Under the pieces are notes generated by a model, which was not told where the DNA came from, searched no databases, and saw nothing but the letters and a program-made list of their open reading frames with translations. A program made the translations under genes and the position numbers. A DNA stretch of 31,470 nt. Source: an uncultured Collinsella sp. (GTDB lineage Bacteria; Actinomycetota; Coriobacteriia; Coriobacteriales; Coriobacteriaceae). Where the stretch lies: the NCBI GenBank assembly GCA_900548935.1, contig URMR01000006.1, positions 1 to 31,470 of the forward strand, given 5' to 3'. Below are positions 23,108 through 30,388 of the stretch, piece by piece; positions within the stretch are counted from its first letter, which is position 1, and every line of letters starts with the position of its first letter.

Positions 23108-23704
23108 ATGGCAATCGACAGGACTCCTGTTCTTAAGCGCTGCCGTCAGCTCGGGATCGATCCCGCTGAGCTCGGTTACAGCAGCAAGAAGGAATCTATC
23201 CGTCAGCCCAAGCGCCGTCGCAAGGAATCTGAGTACGGCATGCAGCTGCGTGAGAAGCAGAAGGTCAAGTTTATCTATGGCGTTCTGGAGAAGCAGTTCC
23301 ACGGCTACTTCAACAAGGCCCGTAAGATGAACGGCGTCACCGGTGAGAACCTCATGATCATCCTTGAGTCTCGCCTCGACAACGTCGTCTTCCGTCTTGG
23401 CTTCGCCCGTACCCGTAAAGAGGCTCGTCAGTCCGTCCGTCACGGTCACTTCACCGTGAACGGCAAGCGCGTGGACATCCCGTCCTACCGCGTCAAGGCC
23501 GGCGACGTGGTCGCTGTCGGCGAGAAGTTCCGTGACCTCCTCCCCATCAAGGAGGCCCTGATTTCCTCCGAGCGCTTTGAGGTTCCTGGCTGGCTCGAGG
23601 TCGATATCGAGAAGCTGTCTGGTAACGTGCTCGCTCTGCCGACGCGTGAGCAGATCAGCGGTGATATCAACGAGCAGCTCATCGTCGAGCTCTACTCTAA
23701 GTAG
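23108..23704 (+). CDS. rpsD: Ribosomal protein uS4, 198 aa
   Basis: Primary 16S rRNA binder. The S4 RNA-binding domain (LESRLDNVVFRLGFARTRKE through VNGKRVDIPSYRVKAGD) is in the middle. The N-terminus has only one Cys, so it lacks the zinc finger and is a C-minus form, in contrast to rpsZ and rpmJ here. Start ATG follows GAAAGGA. Confidence 0.98.
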   Translation: MAIDRTPVLKRCRQLGIDPAELGYSSKKESIRQPKRRRKESEYGMQLREKQKVKFIYGVLEKQFHGYFNKARKMNGVTGENLMIILESRLDNVVFRLGFARTRKEARQSVRHGHFTVNGKRVDIPSYRVKAGDVVAVGEKFRDLLPIKEALISSERFEVPGWLEVDIEKLSGNVLALPTREQISGDINEQLIVELYSK

Positions 23705-23736
23705 TCCATCCGGGCTGCTGAGGCTGGAGGTAATAC

Positions 23737-24678
23737 ATGTCAGAATTCATTAGGCCTCAGGTTCAGGTCGAAGAGATTAACGAGACCTCTGCTCGTGTCT
23801 CCGTCGAGCCGCTCGAGCGTGGCTACGGCGATACACTGGGTAACTCGCTTCGTCGTGTTCTTCTGTCCTCGCTCGAGGGTGCCGCCGTCGAGGCCATTCA
23901 GATCGATGGCGCGCAGCACGAGTTCATGACCATCCCTAACATGGTCGAGGATGTCACCGATATCGTCCTGAATGTCAAGGGTCTTGTCTTCAGGGCTCTC
24001 GGCACGACCGACGAGGCGACCGCCACCATCTCGGTTGACGGCCCTTGCGAGGTCACCGGTGCGGACTTCTTTATTCCGTCCGAGTTTGAGCTGGTCAACC
24101 CCGAGCAGCACATTGCTACGCTCACTGAGGGCGGCCATCTCACCATGAGCATGCGCATCGGCTATGGCCGCGGCTATGTTTCTGGCGAGGCCAACAAGCG
24201 CGACAACGATCCCATCGGTGTGATCCACGTCGACTCGCTGTACTCGCCGGTTTCCCGTTGCGCCAAGCTCGTTGAGGCTTGCCGTGTCGGTCAGCACACC
24301 GACTACGACCGCCTTGTCCTCGAGATCGAGACCAACGGCTCCATCGCCCCGCGCGACGCCGTGGTCCAGGCTGCCAATATCATCAACCAGCATATGGCCG
24401 CCTTTATGAACCTTGCCGAGACCCCCGAGGTCGAGGAGGAGGCTTCGATCTTCGCTCCCGAGGTCACCAACGACAACGCCGAGCTGGACAAGCAGATCGA
24501 GGATCTGGACCTTTCCGTCCGTTCCTACAACTGCCTTAAGCGCGCCAGCATTCACTCGGTCCGTCAGCTCGTTGAGTTCTCGGAGAACGATCTGCTCAAC
24601 ATCCGTAACTTCGGTGTTAAGTCGATCGAGGAAGTGAAGGACAAGCTTGAGTCCATGGGCCTGAGCCTGAAGGCTTAA
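23737..24678 (+). CDS. rpoA: RNA polymerase alpha subunit, 313 aa
   Basis: N-terminal dimerisation domain (GYGDTLGNSLRRVLLSSLEG) and C-terminal DNA/activator-binding domain (about residues 250-313: LSVRSYNCLKRA, NFGVKSIEEVKDKL), joined by an acidic linker. Start ATG follows GGAGGTAAT. Position between rpsD and rplQ is conserved. Confidence 0.98.
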   Translation: MSEFIRPQVQVEEINETSARVSVEPLERGYGDTLGNSLRRVLLSSLEGAAVEAIQIDGAQHEFMTIPNMVEDVTDIVLNVKGLVFRALGTTDEATATISVDGPCEVTGADFFIPSEFELVNPEQHIATLTEGGHLTMSMRIGYGRGYVSGEANKRDNDPIGVIHVDSLYSPVSRCAKLVEACRVGQHTDYDRLVLEIETNGSIAPRDAVVQAANIINQHMAAFMNLAETPEVEEEASIFAPEVTNDNAELDKQIEDLDLSVRSYNCLKRASIHSVRQLVEFSENDLLNIRNFGVKSIEEVKDKLESMGLSLKA

Positions 24679-24708
24679 TGCTTCGCATATTTGAGGAGAA
24701 ACTAGACC

Positions 24709-25176
24709 ATGCGTCACAACGTTAAGAAGGGCCTGAAGCTCGGCACCGATGCGAGCCACACCAAGGCCATGAAGAAGAGCCTTGCTAAGGCCCTCTTCGA
24801 GAACGACCGCATCAAGACCACCGAGACCCGCGCTAAGGCGCTGCGTTCGGTCGTCGATCCGATCATCACCTGGGCCAAGAAGGGCGACCTGCACTCTCGT
24901 CGTCTGGCTATCGCCAAGCTCGGCGATAAGCAGCTCGTTGCCGAGATCTTCGACAAGGCTGCTCAGGGCATGTGGCAGGACCGCAATGGCGGTTACACCC
25001 GCATCATGAAGCTCGGTAACCGCAAGGGCGACAACGCTCCCATCGTTATCATGGAACTCGTCACCGAGCCTTGCACGCCCAAGGCCAAGAAGGCTGCTCC
25101 GGCCCCCAAGAAGGCCGCTGCTCCCAAGAAGGTCGAGGCTGTCGAGGAGGCTCCCGCTGAGGAGACCGCTGAGTAG
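24709..25176 (+). CDS. rplQ: Ribosomal protein bL17 with Ala/Lys/Pro-rich tail, 155 aa
   Basis: The first about 120 residues are canonical L17 (MRHNVKKGLKLGTDASHTKAM; ALFENDRIKTTETRAKALR). A low-complexity tail of about 35 residues rich in K, A, P and then E follows, as in several actinobacteria. SD is GAGGAG. Last gene of the block; a terminator follows. Confidence 0.98.
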   Translation: MRHNVKKGLKLGTDASHTKAMKKSLAKALFENDRIKTTETRAKALRSVVDPIITWAKKGDLHSRRLAIAKLGDKQLVAEIFDKAAQGMWQDRNGGYTRIMKLGNRKGDNAPIVIMELVTEPCTPKAKKAAPAPKKAAAPKKVEAVEEAPAEETAE

Positions 25177-25202
25177 ACATTCCGTCTGCATAGGCTATAT
25201 TC

Positions 25203-25233
25203 GAGGGGTACGTTCGCGTACCCCTCTTTTTTT
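25203..25233 (+). terminator. Intrinsic terminator after rplQ
   Basis: Ten-bp stem GAGGGGTACG / CGTACCCCTC with a TTCG tetraloop, followed by seven T residues (25227-25233). Strong Rho-independent terminator closing the ribosomal block. Confidence 0.95.
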
Positions 25234-25268
25234 GTCGCAATACCGTTGCTTGTTTGTAGGGAGCGCCC

Positions 25269-26093
25269 ATGACTGCGCCGTCTGATTTCAATTCGACCCC
25301 CGAGCTCGACGCCACCCTTGTATTTCGTGTGGCCTACGATGGCTCCTCCTATAGCGGATTTGCCGAGCAGCCGGGCCAGACGACGGTTGCGGGTGAGTTG
25401 CGCCGTGCCATCGAGACGTTGCTGCGCCGCCCAATCGGTCTGACGTGCGCTGGGCGTACCGATGCCGGTGTGCATGCGGTGGCCCAATACATCAGCGTGC
25501 CCGTAACGGACGCTGAGCTCGCCTTGACGCGCCGTAGGTGGCTGCGGGCTATGGATGCTCTGCTGCCCAAAGATATCGCCATAAACGAGGTCTACAGGGC
25601 CCGTAAAGGCTTTTCTGCTCGTTTTGACGCGCGTTCTCGCACGTACACCTATCGCATTGCCGACCGTGACGCGCGGCCCGTGCTGTCACGCGGTGCCGTG
25701 TGGTGGCATCGCTATCCCCTCGACGTCGATGCGATGGCGGCCGCCTGCCCTGCGCTTTTGGGCGAGCAGGACTTCAAGAGCTTTTGCAAGGTCGCCTCTG
25801 CCGTGGGAAAGCCTACGCACCGTTGTGTAATGCGTGCCGAGTTTGGTCATGAGGTCGCCTTTGGCGAGAACATCCTCACGTTTACCATCGAGGGCAATGC
25901 GTTTTTACATTCGATGGTGCGAACCATTGTGGGCACCCTTGTCGAGATCGGCATGCATCGCCGCGATCCCGAGTGGATGCGCGAGGTAATTGATGCCTGC
26001 GATCGCTCCGCTGCTGGTCCTACGGCGCCCGCATGCGGTCTTACTTTTATGGGTGTGGACTACGACCCCACCGAGTTTGTGGTGCTCGATTAG
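25269..26093 (+). CDS. truA: tRNA pseudouridine(38-40) synthase TruA, 274 aa
   Basis: Converts uridines 38-40 of the tRNA anticodon arm to pseudouridine. The catalytic Asp is D65 in AGRTDAGVHA; the motif FSARFDARSRTYTYRI follows near residue 120 and the C-terminal FLHSMVRTIVGTLVEIG is typical. ATG follows GGGAG. It often lies right after rplQ. Confidence 0.96.
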   Translation: MTAPSDFNSTPELDATLVFRVAYDGSSYSGFAEQPGQTTVAGELRRAIETLLRRPIGLTCAGRTDAGVHAVAQYISVPVTDAELALTRRRWLRAMDALLPKDIAINEVYRARKGFSARFDARSRTYTYRIADRDARPVLSRGAVWWHRYPLDVDAMAAACPALLGEQDFKSFCKVASAVGKPTHRCVMRAEFGHEVAFGENILTFTIEGNAFLHSMVRTIVGTLVEIGMHRRDPEWMREVIDACDRSAAGPTAPACGLTFMGVDYDPTEFVVLD

Positions 26094-26212
26094 GGAAGTG
26101 GCTGTCTGACGGTGATCTTTGTGTGCGGCGCCTGTGGGCGGGGCGTGTACAACATCTGTTCTTGACGTGCATCGCGGCGGGCGACCGCCCGCATTAATTG
26201 ACGGGGTGTACC

Positions 26213-27289
26213 ATGAACGACAGTTTGTTACTAGCTGTCGAGAGGACGGAAAACTTGGTTCGACGTGGTTCGCATCCGCGACTTTCGGTGATCCTGATTG
26301 TTGAGGGTTCGCCCAGTTATACGATGCGCGCTCTCGAGAGCATCCAGAACCAAGACCTCTACGATTTGCAAATTGTCGTCGTTTGCCGCGGCGTGGTAGC
26401 TGGTGTGCGCCATTCGCTCGAAGTTGCCGCCGACAGGGACATCCATATTGATTTGATTGATGTTGAGGACCCAGCGCCTGGTGTCTGCCTGCGTGCCGGT
26501 TTTGCGGCTTCGCGCGGCTCCCAGATCATTGCGATGAATGCCAATGAGTGGTTCGCGCCGCAGTCCCTTTCGCAGATGGTCGAAAGCTCCTGTGACGCTT
26601 CGGCTGACATCGTGTTTCCCTCCGTATCGCTCGATCGCTACGATGTTCACCGCGAGCGCCATTCCCGAGTTTTGGACGCGGCCTCCGTTTCTGGCGACGA
26701 GGACCAGGCGGCTTGCCTGACCCAATTGGTTTCCAGTGGTTTAATCCGACAGACCTCTGGCGTGCTGTATGATCGCGCCCTCTTTGAGGCGTGCCTTGCA
26801 CATGGCGATGCGTTTCGCACGGTGTCTTTTTTGACGTTCGCGCTTTCGCAGGCAAAGCGCGTATCGGGATGTGGCCGTGCCCGTTTTCATGCAGTGGCGC
26901 CGTCGATTACGGAGACGTTTGACCCCACGATGTTTGCCAGGCTTTCTGATGATATCGGGGCGCTCGACAGGCTTGCCGACTCGCTTGCCGTCGCGGGCGG
27001 TGGCGATCAGTTGAAACTGGTCTGCCAGCGGTATTACTACGCCGGTCTGGTCGCCTGCATCGAAAATTTGTGTCTGAGCCCCCATGGGGTGTCTTCAATA
27101 GAGCGTTCGGCCCGTTTGCATGATATGCTCGAAGCACAGCGTACCCGTCAGATGGTTGCGGCTCTAAAGGGCAATCATCGTGGCCTAGGCCTGCTCTATG
27201 GTTCGATAGCCAGCGCCAAGCCCACGCGGTGTGCGTTGTATACGCATCTGTCGGCCTTTTTCAATCGTTCGGGCGCCAAGACTGTCTAG
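26213..27289 (+). CDS. GT2-like glycosyltransferase-fold protein with altered DXD motif, 358 aa
   Basis: The N-terminal half resembles GT-A family 2 proteins: RLSVILIVEGSPSYTMRALE, then QDLYDLQIVVVCRG, then GVCLRAGFAASRGSQIIAMN. Where active enzymes have the metal-binding DXD (for example LDADDWF), this protein reads M-N109-A-N111-E-W, so both acidic positions are Asn. The C-terminal half is helical with no recognised domain. No signal peptide or membrane helix is visible. I chose ATG 26213 (GGGGTG upstream) over TTG 26198. It stands alone between truA and argR. It may be a degenerate or non-catalytic GT-A protein, or use a neighbouring Glu; the substrate is unknown. Confidence 0.7.
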   Translation: MNDSLLLAVERTENLVRRGSHPRLSVILIVEGSPSYTMRALESIQNQDLYDLQIVVVCRGVVAGVRHSLEVAADRDIHIDLIDVEDPAPGVCLRAGFAASRGSQIIAMNANEWFAPQSLSQMVESSCDASADIVFPSVSLDRYDVHRERHSRVLDAASVSGDEDQAACLTQLVSSGLIRQTSGVLYDRALFEACLAHGDAFRTVSFLTFALSQAKRVSGCGRARFHAVAPSITETFDPTMFARLSDDIGALDRLADSLAVAGGGDQLKLVCQRYYYAGLVACIENLCLSPHGVSSIERSARLHDMLEAQRTRQMVAALKGNHRGLGLLYGSIASAKPTRCALYTHLSAFFNRSGAKTV

Positions 27290-27297
27290 TAGCGTGA

Positions 27298-27332
27298 TTT
27301 TCGAAATAAATTGCATGGAATTGTTTCGAAAT
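27298..27332. repeat. Repeated TTTCGAAAT palindromes upstream of argR
   Basis: TTTTCGAAAT at 27298-27307 and TTTCGAAAT at 27324-27332, each containing the self-complementary TTTCGAAA core, about 25 bases apart in an AT-rich stretch. A possible binding-site pair; the protein is not identifiable. Confidence 0.4.
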
Positions 27333-27341
27333 GCGTTCTTA

Positions 27342-27391
27342 TTCACTAAAACCCTCAAATAGCGCTAAACTATTCAATCACTAAGTGATTG
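27342..27391 (+). promoter_or_regulatory. argR promoter with overlapping palindromic operator
   Basis: A weak promoter (TTCACT at 27342-27347, 18 bases, TAAACT at 27366-27371) is followed at once by a perfect 8+1+8 palindrome, CAATCACT-A-AGTGATTG, at 27375-27391. The site covers the likely transcription start, which suits autorepression. It differs from the usual ARG-box consensus, so ArgR binding is not assured. Confidence 0.45.
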
Positions 27392-27421
27392 TCTCCGCCA
27401 TCTTTTGGAGTGAGGTTTTGT

Positions 27422-27859
27422 ATGGCCAAAAAACGCAATGGGCGCCAGGATGCCATCAGAGATATTGTTCGCAATAAGGACGTACGCACGCAGCGCGTTT
27501 TGGTAGACGAGCTGCGCGCCATGGGTTTCGATTGCACGCAGGCGACCGTTTCGCGCGATATCGCGGACATGGGACTGCGTAAGCTTCCCGAGGGCATCTA
27601 TGTCCTTGCCGAGGACCTGCATCTGCAGCGCATGGTTTCCGAGTTGGTTACCGGCGTACTGCGCACCGATAATCTGGTTATGATCAAGGCACAGCCCGGT
27701 ACGGCTTCTGGTATTGCCGCAGCTGTCGATGCTGCGGAGCTGCCCGACGTGCTTGGCTCGCTTGCCGGCAACGACACGATCTTGGTCATTGCGCAGACGG
27801 CCGAGGACGGCGAACGCCTTGAGGCGCTCATCAACAAGCTGAGTAACTCCCACAAGTAG
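27422..27859 (+). CDS. argR: Arginine repressor ArgR, 145 aa
   Basis: N-terminal winged helix (residues about 10-75: RQDAIRDIVRNKDVRTQ, CTQATVSRDIADMGLRKLP) and C-terminal hexamerisation/arginine-binding domain (GTASGIAAAVDAAELPDVLGS, then GNDTILVI). Length is typical. I chose ATG 27422 (GGAG about 15 bases upstream and GAGG closer) over the upstream GTG 27389, which would run through the palindromic operator. It is not next to any arginine biosynthesis gene here. Confidence 0.93.
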   Translation: MAKKRNGRQDAIRDIVRNKDVRTQRVLVDELRAMGFDCTQATVSRDIADMGLRKLPEGIYVLAEDLHLQRMVSELVTGVLRTDNLVMIKAQPGTASGIAAAVDAAELPDVLGSLAGNDTILVIAQTAEDGERLEALINKLSNSHK

Positions 27860-27910
27860 GGGAGTTGCGGCACTGCTGCTGTGCCGATTGTTGCTATAGG
27901 TAATTGCCGA

Positions 27911-27939
27911 GGGCGTTGACGAAGGTCAGCGCCCTTTTT
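27911..27939 (+). terminator. Intrinsic terminator after argR
   Basis: Stem GGGCGTTGAC / GTCAGCGCCC (one G-U pair) with a GAAG loop, followed by TTTTT, about 50 bases after the argR stop. Confidence 0.85.
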
Positions 27940-28006
27940 GCATGCCGGCACCTGTTGCCCTATCGGTCTTGCAGTCGGGGCCGTTGTGACATCTGACGAA
28001 ATAAAG

Positions 28007-28042
28007 AAGCGCCCGAGCAGCGTACGTGCTGCTCGGGCGCTT
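28007..28042 (-). terminator. Strong hairpin terminator of the penicillin-binding protein gene
   Basis: Perfect 15-bp stem (AAGCGCCCGAGCAGC at 28007-28021, complement at 28028-28042) with a 6-base loop. On the minus strand it follows the stop at 28065 and is followed by a T-rich run (TTCTTTATTT). Confidence 0.85.
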
Positions 28043-28064
28043 TGGTGTCAGTCGTCCTTTGCGC

Positions 28065-30227
28065 TTACTGGCCCGTTGAAGGATCGGGCGTGGGCGTAGG
28101 ATCAGGCGTGGGCGTAGGATCGGGAGTGGGCGTAGGATCGGGGGCAGGCGTGGGAGTAGGAGTAGGAGAGCCGCCCTCGCCGCCGCTACCGTCGCCGCCG
28201 GTCGTACCGCCACCCGTGGTCTCGGTCGTCGTGGTGGTTGCTCCCTCGTCTTCGTCTCCCTTTTCTTCCTTTTTGTTGGTTGTGCCTAAGAACTTCCAAG
28301 AGTCATTGCTCTTGTATTGAGGTGCCGTTCCGGTCGGGAATTCCTCGCGCTCTTTACCGGCCAAGACCGTATCCATGAATTTCTTGAAGACAGGCAGGTT
28401 GGCGGAATAAGGGTGTAAGTCTGCACCGTACTTTTTGATGGGGATCTCGCCCTGGGAGTAGCCGGTCCAAACCGCAACGGAGAGTTGTGGAGTGTAGCCG
28501 CAGAACCACAGGTTGGTAACATCGCTGGTGGTACCCGTCTTGCCGGCGCATGGCTGGTTGACGCTCAAGGCGCCCGAAGCGCCGGTGCCGCTGCCACGCA
28601 TAACGCCGCTCAGGGTATCGGTCACGGCTGCGGCCTCACCGCCGGTGAGCGCTTGTTGCGGATTGTCAGTGTGCTGATACAGCGCTGATCCGCTGCGGGA
28701 GATGATCTCGGTGATGGCGATGGGTTGGCGATAGTATCCGCCGTTAGCAAAGGCGGCATAGGCGGCGGCCATCTCGAGCGGCGAGATAGAGCCAGTGCCG
28801 AGCGTCATGACGGGCACGTCTTCGAGGTTGTCCTTCTTGGGATCGATGCCGAGTTTTTTGGCAAGCGAGATGATCTTGCTGTTGCCGATGGCGTCTGCGA
28901 CCTGGACATAGCCAGTGTTGGACGAAACCGCCGTCGCCTGCTTGAGCGAAATGGAGCCAAAGCTCTGGTTTGCGTAGTTCTGGACCTTGGCAGAAGAATT
29001 TTTAAGGGGGAGCGGCGAGTTGCAGTTGAGGGTGATATTGGGGTCCATGCCGCACTGGATGGCAGCAGCGAGCGTGAACGCCTTAAACGAGGAGCCCGTG
29101 GGGCGTTTGGCCGTTGCGTGGTTCACGTGGTTCTGGTCCGAGTCGTAGTCATAGCCGCCCACCATACACTTGATATAGCCGGTCTTGGGGTCAATGACCA
29201 CCATGCCCATGTCCAAGCCGTCGAGTCCGATTGTGTCAAGCTGCGAGCGCACGGCCTCCTCGGCCACCTGCTGCATCGTGGGGTCGATGGTGGTCTTAAC
29301 CGTAAGGCCGCCCTTAAAGAGTACGTCGGTGGAGAACTCCTGCTCCAGAAGCTGCTTGACATAGGAGACAAAGTAGGGCTGCGAATAGATGTTAACGCCG
29401 CTGCCCGAGATCTCTGTCACGTTAAGCGTGATGGGCTCAGCCTGTGCGGCGTCGTGCTCTTCCTGCGTGATGTGTCCCAGACGCAGCATGTTGTCCAGAA
29501 CCTTGTTGCGGCGGGACAGCGCCAAGTCGGGGTTGACCGTGGGGTCGTACTGCGAGGGCGAGTTGGGAAGGCCGATGAGCAGCGCGGCCTCGCTCAGGGT
29601 GAGGTCGGCGGCGGTCTTGGACAGATAGGTCTCGGCTGCCGCCTCGATGCCGTAAGCTCCATGACCGTAGTAGATGGTGTTGAGGTACATCATGAGGATA
29701 TCGTCTTTGGAGTACATGTCCTCCATCTTGATGGCGATATAGGCCTCGCGCACCTTACGCTCGATGGTCGAGTCGAATTGTTCCTCCTGCAGGATGGTGT
29801 TGCGGACCAGCTGCTGGGTGATGGTCGACGCACCCTCATGGCCGCCGGTGAGGGTTGCCACCGATGCACGCGCAATGCCCCAGAGGTCGATGCCGCCATG
29901 CTCATAGAAGCGCTCGTCCTCGACATCGATGGTGCCCTGCAGCACGTAGGGGGACACTTGGTCCTTGGTGATGGACTTGCGGTTTTGAGTGTAGAAACTC
30001 GCAATGGTATTGCCGTTGCAATCGACGATGTCGGTGGGCTCGCTGACCAGATAGGCGTTGGCGTCGGTGTAGTCGGGCAGATCGGACAGCCAGCGGTTGA
30101 CGTTGCCGATCATGCCGATGCCAAACGCTACGCCCGCGATAAGCAGAAAGCCCAAAAACGAGAGCAAAATCATGGGAAGGGCATGCGTCTTAGAGCGACC
30201 GCGCTCCTGTCGTTGGCGAGGACCCAT
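28065..30227 (-). CDS. Class A penicillin-binding protein (PBP1a-type), 720 aa
   Basis: Bifunctional cell-wall synthase. A short basic cytoplasmic tail and one membrane helix (about 19-40) lead to a GT51 glycosyltransferase domain (catalytic E103 in VEDERFYEHGG, then GASTITQQLVRN). The transpeptidase domain has S379-S-F-K382, S435-S-N437 and K563-T-G. The C-terminus is a low-complexity tail: a Thr/Gly stretch, then PTPDPTPTPDPT-like repeats, likely a wall-spanning linker. ATG 30227 follows GGAGGT; the upstream ATG at 30287 adds residues unlike the family start. The gene is divergent from the U32 peptidase gene and ends at a strong terminator. Confidence 0.96.
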   Translation of the reverse strand: MGPRQRQERGRSKTHALPMILLSFLGFLLIAGVAFGIGMIGNVNRWLSDLPDYTDANAYLVSEPTDIVDCNGNTIASFYTQNRKSITKDQVSPYVLQGTIDVEDERFYEHGGIDLWGIARASVATLTGGHEGASTITQQLVRNTILQEEQFDSTIERKVREAYIAIKMEDMYSKDDILMMYLNTIYYGHGAYGIEAAAETYLSKTAADLTLSEAALLIGLPNSPSQYDPTVNPDLALSRRNKVLDNMLRLGHITQEEHDAAQAEPITLNVTEISGSGVNIYSQPYFVSYVKQLLEQEFSTDVLFKGGLTVKTTIDPTMQQVAEEAVRSQLDTIGLDGLDMGMVVIDPKTGYIKCMVGGYDYDSDQNHVNHATAKRPTGSSFKAFTLAAAIQCGMDPNITLNCNSPLPLKNSSAKVQNYANQSFGSISLKQATAVSSNTGYVQVADAIGNSKIISLAKKLGIDPKKDNLEDVPVMTLGTGSISPLEMAAAYAAFANGGYYRQPIAITEIISRSGSALYQHTDNPQQALTGGEAAAVTDTLSGVMRGSGTGASGALSVNQPCAGKTGTTSDVTNLWFCGYTPQLSVAVWTGYSQGEIPIKKYGADLHPYSANLPVFKKFMDTVLAGKEREEFPTGTAPQYKSNDSWKFLGTTNKKEEKGDEDEGATTTTTETTGGGTTGGDGSGGEGGSPTPTPTPAPDPTPTPDPTPTPDPTPTPDPSTGQ
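28080..28165 (-). repeat. Tandem 18-bp repeats coding the Pro-Thr-Pro-Asp tail
   Basis: About four near-identical 18-base units (plus-strand core GGATCGGGCGTGGGCGTA with small changes) inside the penicillin-binding protein gene. Units of 18 bases keep the reading frame, so copy-number change would only lengthen or shorten the tail. Confidence 0.85.
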
Positions 30228-30249
30228 ATATTGACCTCCAGGTATGTCG

Positions 30250-30277
30250 TGCCAGGCGGCAGGTGTTATGCCTGGCA
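30250..30277. other. Hairpin in the divergent pbp/U32 spacer
   Basis: Perfect 8-bp stem TGCCAGGC / GCCTGGCA around 12 bases, just upstream of the penicillin-binding protein SD on the minus strand. A second 10-bp palindrome CGAGGCCTCG lies at 30320-30329. They could be operators or leader hairpins; no strong promoter could be fixed in this 161-bp spacer. Confidence 0.4.
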
Positions 30278-30388
30278 GGATGGACATAAGTTATTACACA
30301 TTAAACCAATCGGGGCACGCGAGGCCTCGTGTATGCTGGGTGGCAGCAATTTTCAGAGTGAAAGCACACCTTGGCAAGGAGTTTACCG

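Noticed and set aside
23740..25191. 483-codon minus-strand frame opposite rpoA and rplQ
   Set aside because: Spans two well-identified genes and the gap between them; no SD and no family resemblance.
26177..26192. GCGGGC-GACC-GCCCGC hairpin as a truA terminator
   Set aside because: Short stem with no T-tract (ATTAATT follows); may be chance in GC-rich DNA or a leader hairpin of the next gene.
28080..28165. CRISPR-like short repeats
   Set aside because: The 18-bp units have no spacers and code a PTPD repeat in frame inside a known gene.
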